Origin: DATFYM01 sp035315065
Lineage (GTDB): Bacteria > Acidobacteriota > Terriglobia > UBA7540
Length of the DNA stretch: 64,000 bases
Assembly (NCBI GenBank): GCA_035315065.1
Contig: DATFYM010000105.1
Location: forward strand, 1-64,000
Reading direction: 5' to 3'
The notes below the pieces were generated by a model. It did not search any database. It saw nothing but the letters and a program-made list of their open reading frames with translations, and had not been told where the DNA came from. Shown here one piece after another: positions 35,786 to 43,879 of this stretch (position 1 is the stretch's first letter; each line of letters opens with the position of its first letter). The translations under genes and the position numbers were made by a program.

Positions 35786-36574
35786 TCAGTTCGTTATCTT
35801 GCTGCCCCCGAAAATCCACGCACCGGTGACAATCAACTTTTTCGGGTTCGGCGACTCCGTCAACGGCGGCCGCAATTGATGGTGATTGCCTCCAAAAATC
35901 GCCCGACCTTGACTGACCACGCGCCAACCCCTGGGCACCTTGACTTCCCCCCCGCCGAAGATGGCGTTGATTTCCAGTACTGCTTCGCTGCCCTCGATGT
36001 CGGCATCAGTCATGTCCAGCTTGAACCCTCCGAAGATGGCCACCAGTCTGCCGCTGCGAAACTTCTTCGAAGTCACCTGCAGTTCACCGCCGCCAAACAC
36101 ATACGCCTGGTCAAAGTCCGGATCGGGCAATGCGGGCAGCTCCGCCGGAGCCCCTCGCCGGCGCAAAACCGAATAGAGAATCCAGAGTCCCCACAGAATG
36201 ATCCAAAGCGGCCAGATATGGATGAACTGGAAGCGCTGGTAGCCCAGCGCGCTCAACTGCCATATGCCTCCAATGACGATCAGCGCCGCTCCCCACAACC
36301 GTTCCTCGGCGCCCTTCCCGGCCCAGAGCCGGATGAAGCCAGGCACGATCAGAATCATCGGCCACAAGCGGAGCAAGTGCGAAGCCGGGAACACCCCTTC
36401 CTGATCGAGCAGCAGGATCACCCCGAAGGCGATTACGGCCAGCCCCACCAGAAGGCCGCTGATGTTCCCGACGGGTTCGGTGCCTCCCAGGTACAAACCC
36501 GGCTTGAGTTCTTTGGTTCCGCTGGGGATACGGATGAACAGGCCGATGCGCGGCTTCTTCTGTTCTTCATTCAT
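35786..36574 (-). CDS. Membrane protein with LiaF-like C-terminal domain
   Basis: A 262-residue protein. Residues about 30-130 hold several membrane helices (NISGLLVGLAVIAFGVILLL, HLLRLWPMILIVPGFIRLWAG, IWPLWIILWGLWILYSVL), as in DUF5668/LiaI-type proteins. The C-terminal half is a beta-helix-like domain with repeated IFGG units (VFGGGELQVTSKKF, IFGGFKLDMTDADIEG, IFGGGEVKVPRGWRV, WIFGGSKITN), typical of the LiaF / cell-wall-active-antibiotic response domain. It may regulate an envelope-stress system, such as the LytS/LytTR pair beside it on the same strand. The start at 36574 overlaps the previous stop codon (ATGA) and has GAGGAGA upstream. Confidence 0.85.
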   Translation of the reverse strand: MNEEQKKPRIGLFIRIPSGTKELKPGLYLGGTEPVGNISGLLVGLAVIAFGVILLLDQEGVFPASHLLRLWPMILIVPGFIRLWAGKGAEERLWGAALIVIGGIWQLSALGYQRFQFIHIWPLWIILWGLWILYSVLRRRGAPAELPALPDPDFDQAYVFGGGELQVTSKKFRSGRLVAIFGGFKLDMTDADIEGSEAVLEINAIFGGGEVKVPRGWRVVSQGRAIFGGNHHQLRPPLTESPNPKKLIVTGAWIFGGSKITN

Positions 36575-36861
36575 GGCCGTCTCCTCGGATCGCCCCGGTG
36601 GCCGCCCGCCCGCGTCCTTTCTCGAGGTTGGCAACACCCGGCACCAAGGCCATCAAGGTCACGACCACCGAACGCCGCCCAGCCAGCCGCGCCGTAATCG
36701 TAAGCCCAGAACCGCTCGGCCACCAGTCGCCACACGGACCCGGCCAGGATCTTCAGGGCCCAGAGATCCATCTGACGCAAGTGAGCATAGCTGAATGCGG
36801 CGCCTGCCAGCAAGACAGCCAGCGATACCACCCACATGGTGACTCTATCCGCCCTCTCCAT
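36571..36861 (-). CDS. Small membrane protein coupled to the LiaF-like gene
   Basis: A 96-residue protein. The hydrophobic helix MWVVSLAVLLAGAAFSYAHL lies near the N-terminus, followed by VWRLVAERFWAYDYG and a Gly/Arg-rich tail without clear structure. GAGAAGGTG precedes the ATG. The stop codon overlaps the start of the LiaF-like gene by ATGA, so the two are translationally coupled. The tail composition suggests a possible frameshift or a free C-terminus. No family recognised. Confidence 0.5.
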   Translation of the reverse strand: MERADRVTMWVVSLAVLLAGAAFSYAHLRQMDLWALKILAGSVWRLVAERFWAYDYGAAGWAAFGGRDLDGLGAGCCQPRERTRAGGHRGDPRRRP

Positions 36862-37153
36862 GTCACCTTCTCCCGTCGTCGCAGTTTTGGGGTTCACGAG
36901 ACGACGTTAATCCCCGCAGCTTGGGGTTGTCTCGCGCTTTTCGGCGAATGGCGTCTGCGTACCGGTGAACCTCAGTTTTCCCCTGAGGAGTGCTGAGAGA
37001 AATTCCCGATTGCAGATTGACGATTGACGATTGAAAGGGAAGACGCAAGGCACTCTGGTTCCAATCGCCATCGAAAATCGTCCATCCGGCAATTCTTCGT
37101 CGGACGCCGCAATCAAACCGGAAACTTCGCTAACGGTTTCGTACCGCGCGGGC

Positions 37154-37159
37154 TACAAT
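37154..37159 (+). promoter_or_regulatory. -10 box giving a leaderless transcript
   Basis: TACAAT ends six bases before ATG 37166, the same spacing as at selD. This supports that ATG as the start and predicts a transcript with no leader. No -35 match is clear. Confidence 0.45.
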
Positions 37160-37165
37160 AGAGAC

Positions 37166-38221
37166 ATGACTTGCGCATCGATGTCCCGACGCCAATTCGG
37201 TCTCATAGCTCTAGCCTGCGCGTCGCTCGCTGTCGCTGCCGGATGCAACCGCCAGAAGTCCTCGAACCGCGAAGTATGGGCAAACGTGGACGGTGTGCCG
37301 ATTTATCGCGACCAAGTGGAGCGGTACTATCGTGGCCGAATGTCAGAAGGCGGCACGAATCCCAGCCCGCAGGAAGCCCTCAGCCTCAAGCTGAACATCC
37401 TCGGCGAGCTGATCAATAACCAGATCCTCCTCGCGCACGCCGCCCATGCCCAAGTCACCGTTTCCGAGGCCGACATTGACACGCAAGTGGCTAAGCTGAA
37501 GAGTCCCTATTCCGAGGAGGAATTTCAGAAGAAACTCAATGAGCAGGGTTTGAGCGCGGTGGATTTTCGCGAGCAGGTTCGAGACGGGATCATCATCAAC
37601 AAGCTCATTAATAAGGAAATCGCCTCGAGGATTGCGACGACGGACGCCGAAATCTCCGACTACTACGAGCACAACAAGGCCAGCTTCGATGCGCCCGAGA
37701 CCGAATACCACTTGGCCCAGATCGAAGTGACGCCTTTCGCGGGGCCCCCGGCTCATAAGGATGACGCAGCCAAGAACATGGCCGCCTCCGAACGCAAGGC
37801 TGAGGCCCTTTACGCCAGATTGCAGCGGGGCGACGACTTCGCCACCGTAGCCCAACAGTACTCGCAGGATGCCAAGACGGCCCCCGGCGGCGGCGACATG
37901 GGCTTCATTCCTGCTTCCTCGCTTGAATCCAACCCGCAACTCAAGCGAGCCATCGCTTCCCTCAAAGTGGGCGAGATCTCCGGGATCCTCCGCAGTCCTT
38001 CCGGCTTCCACATTATCAAGCTCCTAGGCCGCGCCGACCCCGGGCAGATGAAACTCTCGAACCCGCAAGTGGAGAGCACCATTCGCCGCACTTTGATGGG
38101 CGAGAAAGAAGAACTCCTCAAGGCCGCCTACATTGAAGAACTGCGCGACCACGCTAAGGTGGTGAACTTCCTGGCAGAGCAAATTACTGCCGCCGGGCCC
38201 GATGATAAATCGCTGCAATAG
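37166..38221 (+). CDS. Parvulin-type peptidyl-prolyl isomerase lipoprotein (SurA/PrsA-like)
   Basis: A 351-residue exported foldase. The N-terminus has a Tat-like SRRQFG followed by a hydrophobic stretch and the lipobox-like LAVAAGC, so it is probably a lipoprotein anchored at the Cys. A SurA-N-like chaperone region covers about 35-185 (VDGVPIYRDQVERYY, LGELINNQILLAHA, LKSPYSEEEFQKKLNEQG). A parvulin PpiC domain follows (RAEALYARLQRGDDFATVA, YSQDAKTAPGGGDMGFI and IKLLGRADPGQ). The role is folding of exported or outer-membrane proteins. The start ATG 37166 is chosen from the leaderless -10 box and the twin-arginine signal; ATG 37181 is the alternative. Confidence 0.88.
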   Translation: MTCASMSRRQFGLIALACASLAVAAGCNRQKSSNREVWANVDGVPIYRDQVERYYRGRMSEGGTNPSPQEALSLKLNILGELINNQILLAHAAHAQVTVSEADIDTQVAKLKSPYSEEEFQKKLNEQGLSAVDFREQVRDGIIINKLINKEIASRIATTDAEISDYYEHNKASFDAPETEYHLAQIEVTPFAGPPAHKDDAAKNMAASERKAEALYARLQRGDDFATVAQQYSQDAKTAPGGGDMGFIPASSLESNPQLKRAIASLKVGEISGILRSPSGFHIIKLLGRADPGQMKLSNPQVESTIRRTLMGEKEELLKAAYIEELRDHAKVVNFLAEQITAAGPDDKSLQ

Positions 38222-38286
38222 AAGAGTCCGGTTGTCACCGAAGCGAGCTAGCTGATAGCTGCTGGATGCTGAAAGCTAGCTGAGGG

Positions 38287-40755
38287 CTATTCATAGCGCA
38301 GCGCCACCATGGGATCGACCTTGGTCGCCCGCCGGGCCGGGATATAGCTCGCCAACAGAGCGACACCTGCCAGCAGCAGACCGACGCCGGCAAACGTGAC
38401 GGGGTCGGCCGCGCTCACGCCGAAGAGCAGCGATTCCATGGTCCGGGTCAGAGCGAATGCGCCCGCCAGGCCAACGACGACGCCGGCCGCGATGGTCCAG
38501 GAGCCGTGGCCGAGGACCAACCGCAGTACGTCCCCAGGCACGGCCCCGAGCGCCATGCGCAGTCCGATTTCGCGCGTGCGCCGCTCCACCCAGTAGGCCA
38601 TCACGCCGTAGATTCCGACGCTGGCCAGCAAGAGCGCCGCACCGGCAAAAACGCCCACCAACACCAGATTGAAGCGCCGCGTCGCCAGCGACGCCGAGAA
38701 CACGTCTTGGAAGGTACGGAACTGCGGCGCCACGTCTGGATCGACCTCGTGCATCACATTGCGGGTGGCCGCCAGCACCGTGGCTGGCGGGATTGCGGCT
38801 CGCATCACCACAGTAAAATCCCTGCCCCCGATTGGCCTTTGCCGATAATTGACGTACACCGTGGGCTTCGCCGCCTTCTCGAGGCTCAGAGCGCGGATGT
38901 CGCCCACAATCCCGACGATGGCGAGCAGCCGCATATCGCCGTCCATATTGCCGAACTCAATCGTTTTGCCGATCGGATCCTGGTTTGGCCAAGTTTCCTG
39001 GGCCAGCGATTGGCTGATGACCGCCACATGGGGTGCATCTGCCGTGTCGCGGTCACTGAACAGCCGGCCGTGAAGCAAGGGGATCCCGAGCGCTTTGAAG
39101 TAATCCTCGCTCGCCGCCACGTAATCAGCGTAGCCCGTGGGCACGGTGTGAACGAGGCGCTCCCAATCCTCGGGTTTGGTGAAATCCGACTGCCGATTCA
39201 AGATCAAAAACGCGCCGTCAGGGTCGAATCCGGAGGCCAGTGGCAGTCGTGTCGCTCCGCCAACCTCCTCAATGCCTGGCACTCCCCTGAGACGCTCGAA
39301 CACATTGTTGACCACCCTCGCAGGCCGGGCGTCGTCCATCTTGTTTGCGGGGGTAGGTAACTCGAATTCCATGGTGACGATGTTTTCGGTGCGGAATCCC
39401 GGGTCCAAGGAGAGCACGCGCAGCAAGCTCCGACCGAGCAACCCGGCGCCAGCCAGCAGCACCAGCGTGATCGCAAGCTGCCCGGCCACCAGGAATCGAC
39501 CCACCCGTTGGCTGCGTACCGAACCGGCTTGGCCGCGGCTGCCCTCGACCAACGCCCCTTGCGGATCGTGCGCCGTGGCGCGCAATGCCGTGAGGACACC
39601 GAGACCCATGGCCACCAGAATCGAGACGCTCAGGGCGAAAAGGAGCACAGGTACGTTGATGGAAACCTCTCCCACCCGTGGCAGGTGGGGTGGAGCAAGC
39701 GCCACCAACACACTCACGCCCCACTGCGCCGCGAGCACTCCCAGCGTGCCGCCGGCGAGCGCCAGCAGCAAGGATTCAGCCAGGAACTGGCGCACCAATC
39801 GGCCACGGCCGGCGCCGAGCGCCACGCGGACCGCCAGTTCACGCTCCCGCGCCGCGGCCCGCGCCAGCAAAAGGTTGGCGACGTTGGCGCAGCCAACCAG
39901 AAGCAGAAACCCCACCGCCCCCAGCAGGATCAGCAGCGTCTGGCGCACGTTGCCGGTGAGCGAGTCGCGAAGCGGCACCACGCTTGCATCCGTCATGTCG
40001 ATGTCGGGCTTGTATTGCTGGCTCAGATGATGGGCTATCGTCGAGAGATCCTGCCGGGCCTGTTCCAGGGTTACCCCTTCCCGAAGCCGCCCTACCGGCG
40101 CGCGCCAATTGTGAGCCGTTCGGCTTGGCCCATCGCCAAAGAATTCCGCTGGGACCCACAGGTCACTGTCGGCCGGAAAGCTAAAGCCTGGCGGCATAAC
40201 ACCAACCACCGAGAACACCTGGTCCCCACCCCACAGTTCCGTCTTGAGCTTGAGCGGCGCAAGGTCCGTGGCTCCGCCCAGATGCCGGCGCCAATAGCCG
40301 TAGCTTGCGATCGCAGCCGGAGTGCCGCCCTCGCGCGTTTCGTCGGCTGAAAACTCGCGGCCGACGAAAGGCGCCACGCCCATCACCTTGAAAAAATCTC
40401 GCGAAACAACCGTCACGTCCACCCGCGCCGGCCCGGAACCGCTCGAGACGGTGATGACGTTGCCGCCGTTACACTCCGCCATGCCGGCGAACGTATGATT
40501 CGCAACGCGCAGGTCGTGGAAGTTCGGGCCAGCGAAGCTCATCAGGTGCCCGTCAGCGGCTACCTCCGACACGCTGACGATCTGGTCCGGCTTGGGGTAG
40601 GGCAGGGGGCGCAACAGCACGCCGTAGACCGCGCTGAAAATGGCGGTGTTGGCGCCAATGGCCAGCCCCAGCGTCAGAATCATGACGAAACTCACGCCGG
40701 GATTCCTGGCGAACGTGCGCAGGGCGTACCTTAGATCGTGCAGAAAGGTTGCCAT
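38287..40755 (-). CDS. ABC-type permease, tandem MacB/FtsX domains (acidobacterial orphan-permease type)
   Basis: An 822-residue permease. The N-terminal DLRYALRTFARNPGVS leads into helix 1, followed by a periplasmic MacB_PCD domain (about 55-230). Next come three FtsX helices (LLVGCANVANLLLARAAARERE, VRVALGAGRGRLVRQFLAES), a second helix plus MacB_PCD domain (about 390-650) and a second FtsX domain (ASVGIYGVMAYWVERRTREIG, RMALGAVPGDVLRLVLG). It ends in ATKVDPMVALRYE, the usual end of this family. The tandem arrangement without an adjacent ATPase is typical of Acidobacteriota. Substrate unknown. GGAGGAA precedes ATG 40755, and a heptamer array lies just upstream. Confidence 0.92.
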   Translation of the reverse strand: MATFLHDLRYALRTFARNPGVSFVMILTLGLAIGANTAIFSAVYGVLLRPLPYPKPDQIVSVSEVAADGHLMSFAGPNFHDLRVANHTFAGMAECNGGNVITVSSGSGPARVDVTVVSRDFFKVMGVAPFVGREFSADETREGGTPAAIASYGYWRRHLGGATDLAPLKLKTELWGGDQVFSVVGVMPPGFSFPADSDLWVPAEFFGDGPSRTAHNWRAPVGRLREGVTLEQARQDLSTIAHHLSQQYKPDIDMTDASVVPLRDSLTGNVRQTLLILLGAVGFLLLVGCANVANLLLARAAARERELAVRVALGAGRGRLVRQFLAESLLLALAGGTLGVLAAQWGVSVLVALAPPHLPRVGEVSINVPVLLFALSVSILVAMGLGVLTALRATAHDPQGALVEGSRGQAGSVRSQRVGRFLVAGQLAITLVLLAGAGLLGRSLLRVLSLDPGFRTENIVTMEFELPTPANKMDDARPARVVNNVFERLRGVPGIEEVGGATRLPLASGFDPDGAFLILNRQSDFTKPEDWERLVHTVPTGYADYVAASEDYFKALGIPLLHGRLFSDRDTADAPHVAVISQSLAQETWPNQDPIGKTIEFGNMDGDMRLLAIVGIVGDIRALSLEKAAKPTVYVNYRQRPIGGRDFTVVMRAAIPPATVLAATRNVMHEVDPDVAPQFRTFQDVFSASLATRRFNLVLVGVFAGAALLLASVGIYGVMAYWVERRTREIGLRMALGAVPGDVLRLVLGHGSWTIAAGVVVGLAGAFALTRTMESLLFGVSAADPVTFAGVGLLLAGVALLASYIPARRATKVDPMVALRYE

Positions 40756-40767
40756 TAATTCCTCCAT

Positions 40768-40862
40768 TGAGCGATCGGGTGATCGGGTGATTGAGCGATT
40801 GAAAAAAAAGGTCCTCTCCGACTTTCAATCACCTAATCACTCAATCGCGCAATCACCCAGTG
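40768..40862. repeat. Inverted heptamer/octamer array (GATTGAG type)
   Basis: GATCGGGT, GATCGGGT and GATTGAGC units on the left are mirrored by AATCACCT, AATCACTC and AATCGCGC units on the right with about 30 bases between. The same motif type as at 3668 but a separate array. Confidence 0.7.
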
Positions 40863-40865
40863 CTC

Positions 40866-41318
40866 TCATTCGTACCTCAACGCCACCACCGGATCCACTC
40901 GAATCGGACCGCGCCGGTGGCTGTCGCGGGCGCGAAACGACTCCGTGGACGCCTTCTCGAAGCTGCCCTGCTTGTACACGAAGGTGTAGCGGTACTCACC
41001 GGGCGAAGGGAGCATGAACCGGATGCGGTAGACGCTGCCGTCCTCGGCGTCGCAGAAGCCCTCCACCTGCCACCTGTGGTTTCCGTCCGTGCGCTCGAAC
41101 CACCCGGCGAGCGCCGCGCCGGTGAAGGGGTTTGATACGTCCGGGGCAGCCACCCGGGCCGTGATCTCGACGAGATCGTAGGCGTCCACCACGTCCGCTG
41201 ACTGCGCGAAAGTGATCTCTCGTGGCGCGGCTGCCGCTATGGAAGGCGCGGTCATCGCGACACATACGGCCGCGATCAGGCCTAATGCTGTAGAGATGAA
41301 GGAATTGTGGCGAGGCAT
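40866..41318 (-). pseudogene. Chimeric remnant: DUF5060 domain joined to a permease end
   Basis: A 150-residue frame. The signal peptide (ISTALGLIAAVCVAMTAPSIAA) and a DUF5060 domain (EITARVAAPDVSNPFTGAAL, ERTDGNHRWQVEGFCD, YRYTFVYKQGSFEKA) are intact to ARDSHRRGPIRVDP. There a full gene would continue into a DUF4038 glycosidase. Instead the last residues are VVALRYE and stop, identical to the end of the neighbouring orphan-permease gene (VDPMVALRYE). A deletion joining the two genes at their shared RVDP/KVDP codons explains this. The DUF5060 part may still be made, but the catalytic domain is gone. Confidence 0.7.
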
Positions 41319-41607
41319 GGGGTCACCATTATATGAGACGCCCTGCTGCAAAACAACAAAAGTAAACGGCGGAGGGGAGAAGAAGCTGCGAATTGCAGAG
41401 GACCCTGATTGCCGCTGCCGCCGCTGCCCCACCCCCTTCGACATTCCTGCTTCGGCGGAATCTCTCTCCTGACTTTGCTCTTGACCATGAAAGAGCGCCG
41501 CCCACGGTTGGAGACCCGACCCCGGCGCCAGCCCCAATTCAGCAATCGTCGTACCGTCACTCAAACCCATGATTCTAAAAAAGCCTAAGTAAGCCTAAGT
41601 GTCAGAT

Positions 41608-42747
41608 TCAGCAGCTTCTTCGAGGGCCCCTATGTGGCGAGGCTGAAGCCCCGCGGTTCCGCCCAGCAAGTAGAGCGATAGAGCACTCGGCGTAATCGAG
41701 AACCCGACAGAAATCCTTCCCGTATCCCCGGTCGAGCGGGGGATCATCGAGGGACGGGCGCAATGCCTCGCCATCCGGCTCCGTGGCGGCAAGGTCAGGC
41801 GGCTCGGGCCGCGCGGGCCGCTCTGGTTCATCCCGTTTTCGCCGGAAAAGACCCAACAGCTTTTGCAACCATCCCGCTTTCGGGCTCACTTTCGTGTCCA
41901 CTTTCGACCTGGCCGGTGCGGTCGGCCTTCGACCAGCCGAAGGCGGTGGGGGCGCCGCCGCTACAGGGACCTTCCGCCGGCTCGCCGTGGCGGACCTCTG
42001 ACGAGGGCTGCGGGGAAGGGGATTCTGCCCATGGCGGCCCTCGCGATAGCGTACGGGGCGGAGCCAGATCATCACCTCGGGCCGCCACGCGGTCACCGGC
42101 GGGGCTGCGACACGCTCATTGATCGCCTGTTGCAATTCCTTGAACGACTTGGGCACCGGGCGCGCTCCCGTCATGAGCACCGGCATCTTGCTCAGCACCC
42201 AGGCTGACCTCCACATCGCTTGCTGTTCTTGATAGATGCTCGACCCCTTTCCCGGCGTGAGGGTCAGGGCCACGCGTGCCAAACTCTGCCCCTCCCCTGC
42301 CCGCCGTCTCTGGTAGCCGACGGTCACGCTCACGAGCGTCCGCCCGCTTCTATCGCGAATCTGCAATCGAAAGAACGGGAGGGCTGTCGTATGATAATTC
42401 GCTGAATCCATTGAAGATCTCTGTTTCCTTCCGATTCTATCCTTCTTCTCCGCCCAGCACCAGATGCGGCGCGCCAACTCGTCCGCCTCGCGCTTCTGCT
42501 GCTGGGTGACGGGGGGTAGGAACTTCAGCACGTGGGACCGAATGAAGTCGAACCGCTTTACGCCCGTCTCCCTGCCTGCTTGGACGAGGTTCTCGCGGAA
42601 GTTGGGCGAGTAGCGGCCGTGCTTGAGAGCGTTCAAGCGGCTGCGGCATTTGCCCTCCGCGGTGCGTGGTCCGGTGCCCTTGCGGGCGTTGGCCCGGCAG
42701 GCGGCCAGCAAAGCCGGGGTCTTGGTCTTGGGTCGGCAGAGTGGCAT
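41608..42747 (-). CDS. Unknown protein with TGPRTxEGK-NALKHG N-terminal motif
   Basis: A 379-residue protein of unknown role. ARKGTGPRTAEGKCRSRLNALKHG near the N-terminus is a motif seen in many uncharacterised proteins of Acidobacteriota and Planctomycetota, often close to mobile DNA. A helical part follows (PPVTQQQKREADELARRIWCW), then a mixed region, a Pro/Arg/Ala low-complexity linker (about 250-290) and a disordered Pro/Glu-rich tail. No enzyme motif. The gene is bordered by a heptamer array on the start side and lies next to the Y1 transposase; I infer it belongs to accessory DNA. TNYHTTALPFF-like central sequence has no match that I know. Confidence 0.55.
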   Translation of the reverse strand: MPLCRPKTKTPALLAACRANARKGTGPRTAEGKCRSRLNALKHGRYSPNFRENLVQAGRETGVKRFDFIRSHVLKFLPPVTQQQKREADELARRIWCWAEKKDRIGRKQRSSMDSANYHTTALPFFRLQIRDRSGRTLVSVTVGYQRRRAGEGQSLARVALTLTPGKGSSIYQEQQAMWRSAWVLSKMPVLMTGARPVPKSFKELQQAINERVAAPPVTAWRPEVMIWLRPVRYREGRHGQNPLPRSPRQRSATASRRKVPVAAAPPPPSAGRRPTAPARSKVDTKVSPKAGWLQKLLGLFRRKRDEPERPARPEPPDLAATEPDGEALRPSLDDPPLDRGYGKDFCRVLDYAECSIALLAGRNRGASASPHRGPRRSC

Positions 42748-42769
42748 GGTTACGTTCCAGTCGGCAGTC

Positions 42770-42838
42770 AGCAGTCAGCAGTATGCAGTCTGGCCGGTGC
42801 TCCGCACCTGCTACCGACTGCTGACCGCTCACTGTGGC
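42770..42838. repeat. Inverted heptamer array (GGCAGTCA / TGACTGCC type)
   Basis: CAGTCAG and CAGTATG units on the left, GACTGCT and GACCGCT units on the right, directly upstream of the gene starting at 42747. The 42839-42972 stretch contains nothing else I can support. Confidence 0.6.
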
Positions 42839-42972
42839 TCTTCCCTCAGAGCCGCCGTTTCTCGTCAATTTTCTAAGTCCCTCACGGATATCTACCCACA
42901 AGTAAGCCTCTTTCTAAGTATCTCGCAAGCTAGATCTCTTGTCAAGGAAAATAGTTTGGGTTTTTTCTTTTC

Positions 42973-43108
42973 AGCCCCGAAGGGGCGTAAGACAGTAGCC
43001 CAGGGCGCCAGCCCTGGGACAAGATGCCCCAAAAACACAAAACAATAATTTGCCGGCCTTCCCCCAGGGCTGGCGCCCTGGGCTACTCTCTTACGCCCCT
43101 TCGGGGCT
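42973..43108. repeat. Palindromic repeat pair next to the Y1 transposase
   Basis: AGCCCCGAAGGGGCGTAAGA and GTAGCCCAGGGCGCCAGCCC on the left are reverse complements of the right half. Each arm also has its own internal hairpin (CCCCGAAGGGG; CCCAGGGCGCCAGCCCTGGG). The pair sits immediately downstream of the transposase gene, the usual place for sequences recognised by IS200/IS605-like or REP-associated Y1 transposases. Confidence 0.75.
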
Positions 43109-43143
43109 CAGGCTTCCGGGGTCGCCGATTAGCCCCCCGGGGG

Positions 43144-43593
43144 CTACACCCAGATGTAGCGCTCGTCGTATGGAATCCCGTGCTTCTTGAGGAGGGTCAG
43201 CAACTCCTCTTGGAATGTAAACCCTCGATGATGCTCTTCCTGTCCGGCGATGTATTTGATGACCGAGGCCGCGTTCGACTGGCTGACGCTGAACGCCCCA
43301 TAGCCCGCCTGCCACGCGAATTTGGAACGCCCCTTGGTTTCGTGTACCCACTTTGATGAGTTGGCTTTCACCACTCGCAGGGCGTCCGCAATCGCGAGCG
43401 TCGGAGGAAGGTTCACCAGCAGATGAACGTGGTCGGCGGTTCCTCCGACCGTCAACGCCTTGCCGTTCAGTTCGCGTACGATCCCTCCCATAAAGGCGAG
43501 CAAATCGGGCCTGAGCTCGGAACTGATGAGAGGAAATCGATCCTTGGTGCTGAAGATCACATGCGTCAGGAGGTTGCTGAAGGTTTGCGCCAT
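43144..43593 (-). mobile_element. tnpA: IS200/IS605-like Y1 (HUH) transposase
   Basis: A 149-residue single-strand transposase. The HUH metal motif is in VGGTADHVHLLVNLPP (His-Val-His), and the catalytic Tyr is probably in QAGYGAFSVSQSN (FSVS with Tyr preceding). The length and the N-terminal LLTHVIFSTKDRFPLIS are canonical for IS200-type TnpA. No TnpB gene accompanies it. A palindromic repeat pair lies just downstream, which could be its substrate or the element's end. The element lies about 200 bases from the reverse-transcriptase cluster on the same strand but is probably independent of it. Confidence 0.88.
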
Positions 43594-43699
43594 GCTCTCA
43601 CGGTCCTGTTTCCCGGTGGCTTAGAGCGTGTGAAAAAAATGCGTCAGCCCTGGCTCGCCGTCAGATGGCTTCCTCATCACGACTTCCACAGCTTAAAGA

Positions 43700-43879
43700 A
43701 TTTTCGACAAACGGCAAAGAAAGAGAAAAGGGAAAAGAAAAAAGAATCAAGGAAACACTTCCCGGACGCAACGAAACCCGAAGTTGACGTTCCTGACGTC
43801 AGGACCGTACCTGTTGCGGAAGGCGGAGCGCAGGACCCTGGGACTGAGGTTCCAAGCCCCCCGCGCAACCCCCGCAGCT
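43700..43879 (-). repeat. RT-proximal DGR repeat (variable-repeat-like, in the template position)
   Basis: The minus strand encodes GAWNLSPRVLRS and NVNFGFRCVREVF in an abandoned frame. It aligns base for base with the variable repeat at 45334-45509, including about 60 bases after the coding part. Within the 24 codons between GCT TGG and GGG TTT CGT the two differ at 19 bases in 14 codons, none at a third position. Here 7 of the 19 sites are A; in the other copy a different 7 are A; 5 have A in neither. It is thus not the adenine-rich template of the other copy. The G-run is six long against seven, putting it out of frame. It overlaps the end of the RT gene. Confidence 0.8.
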
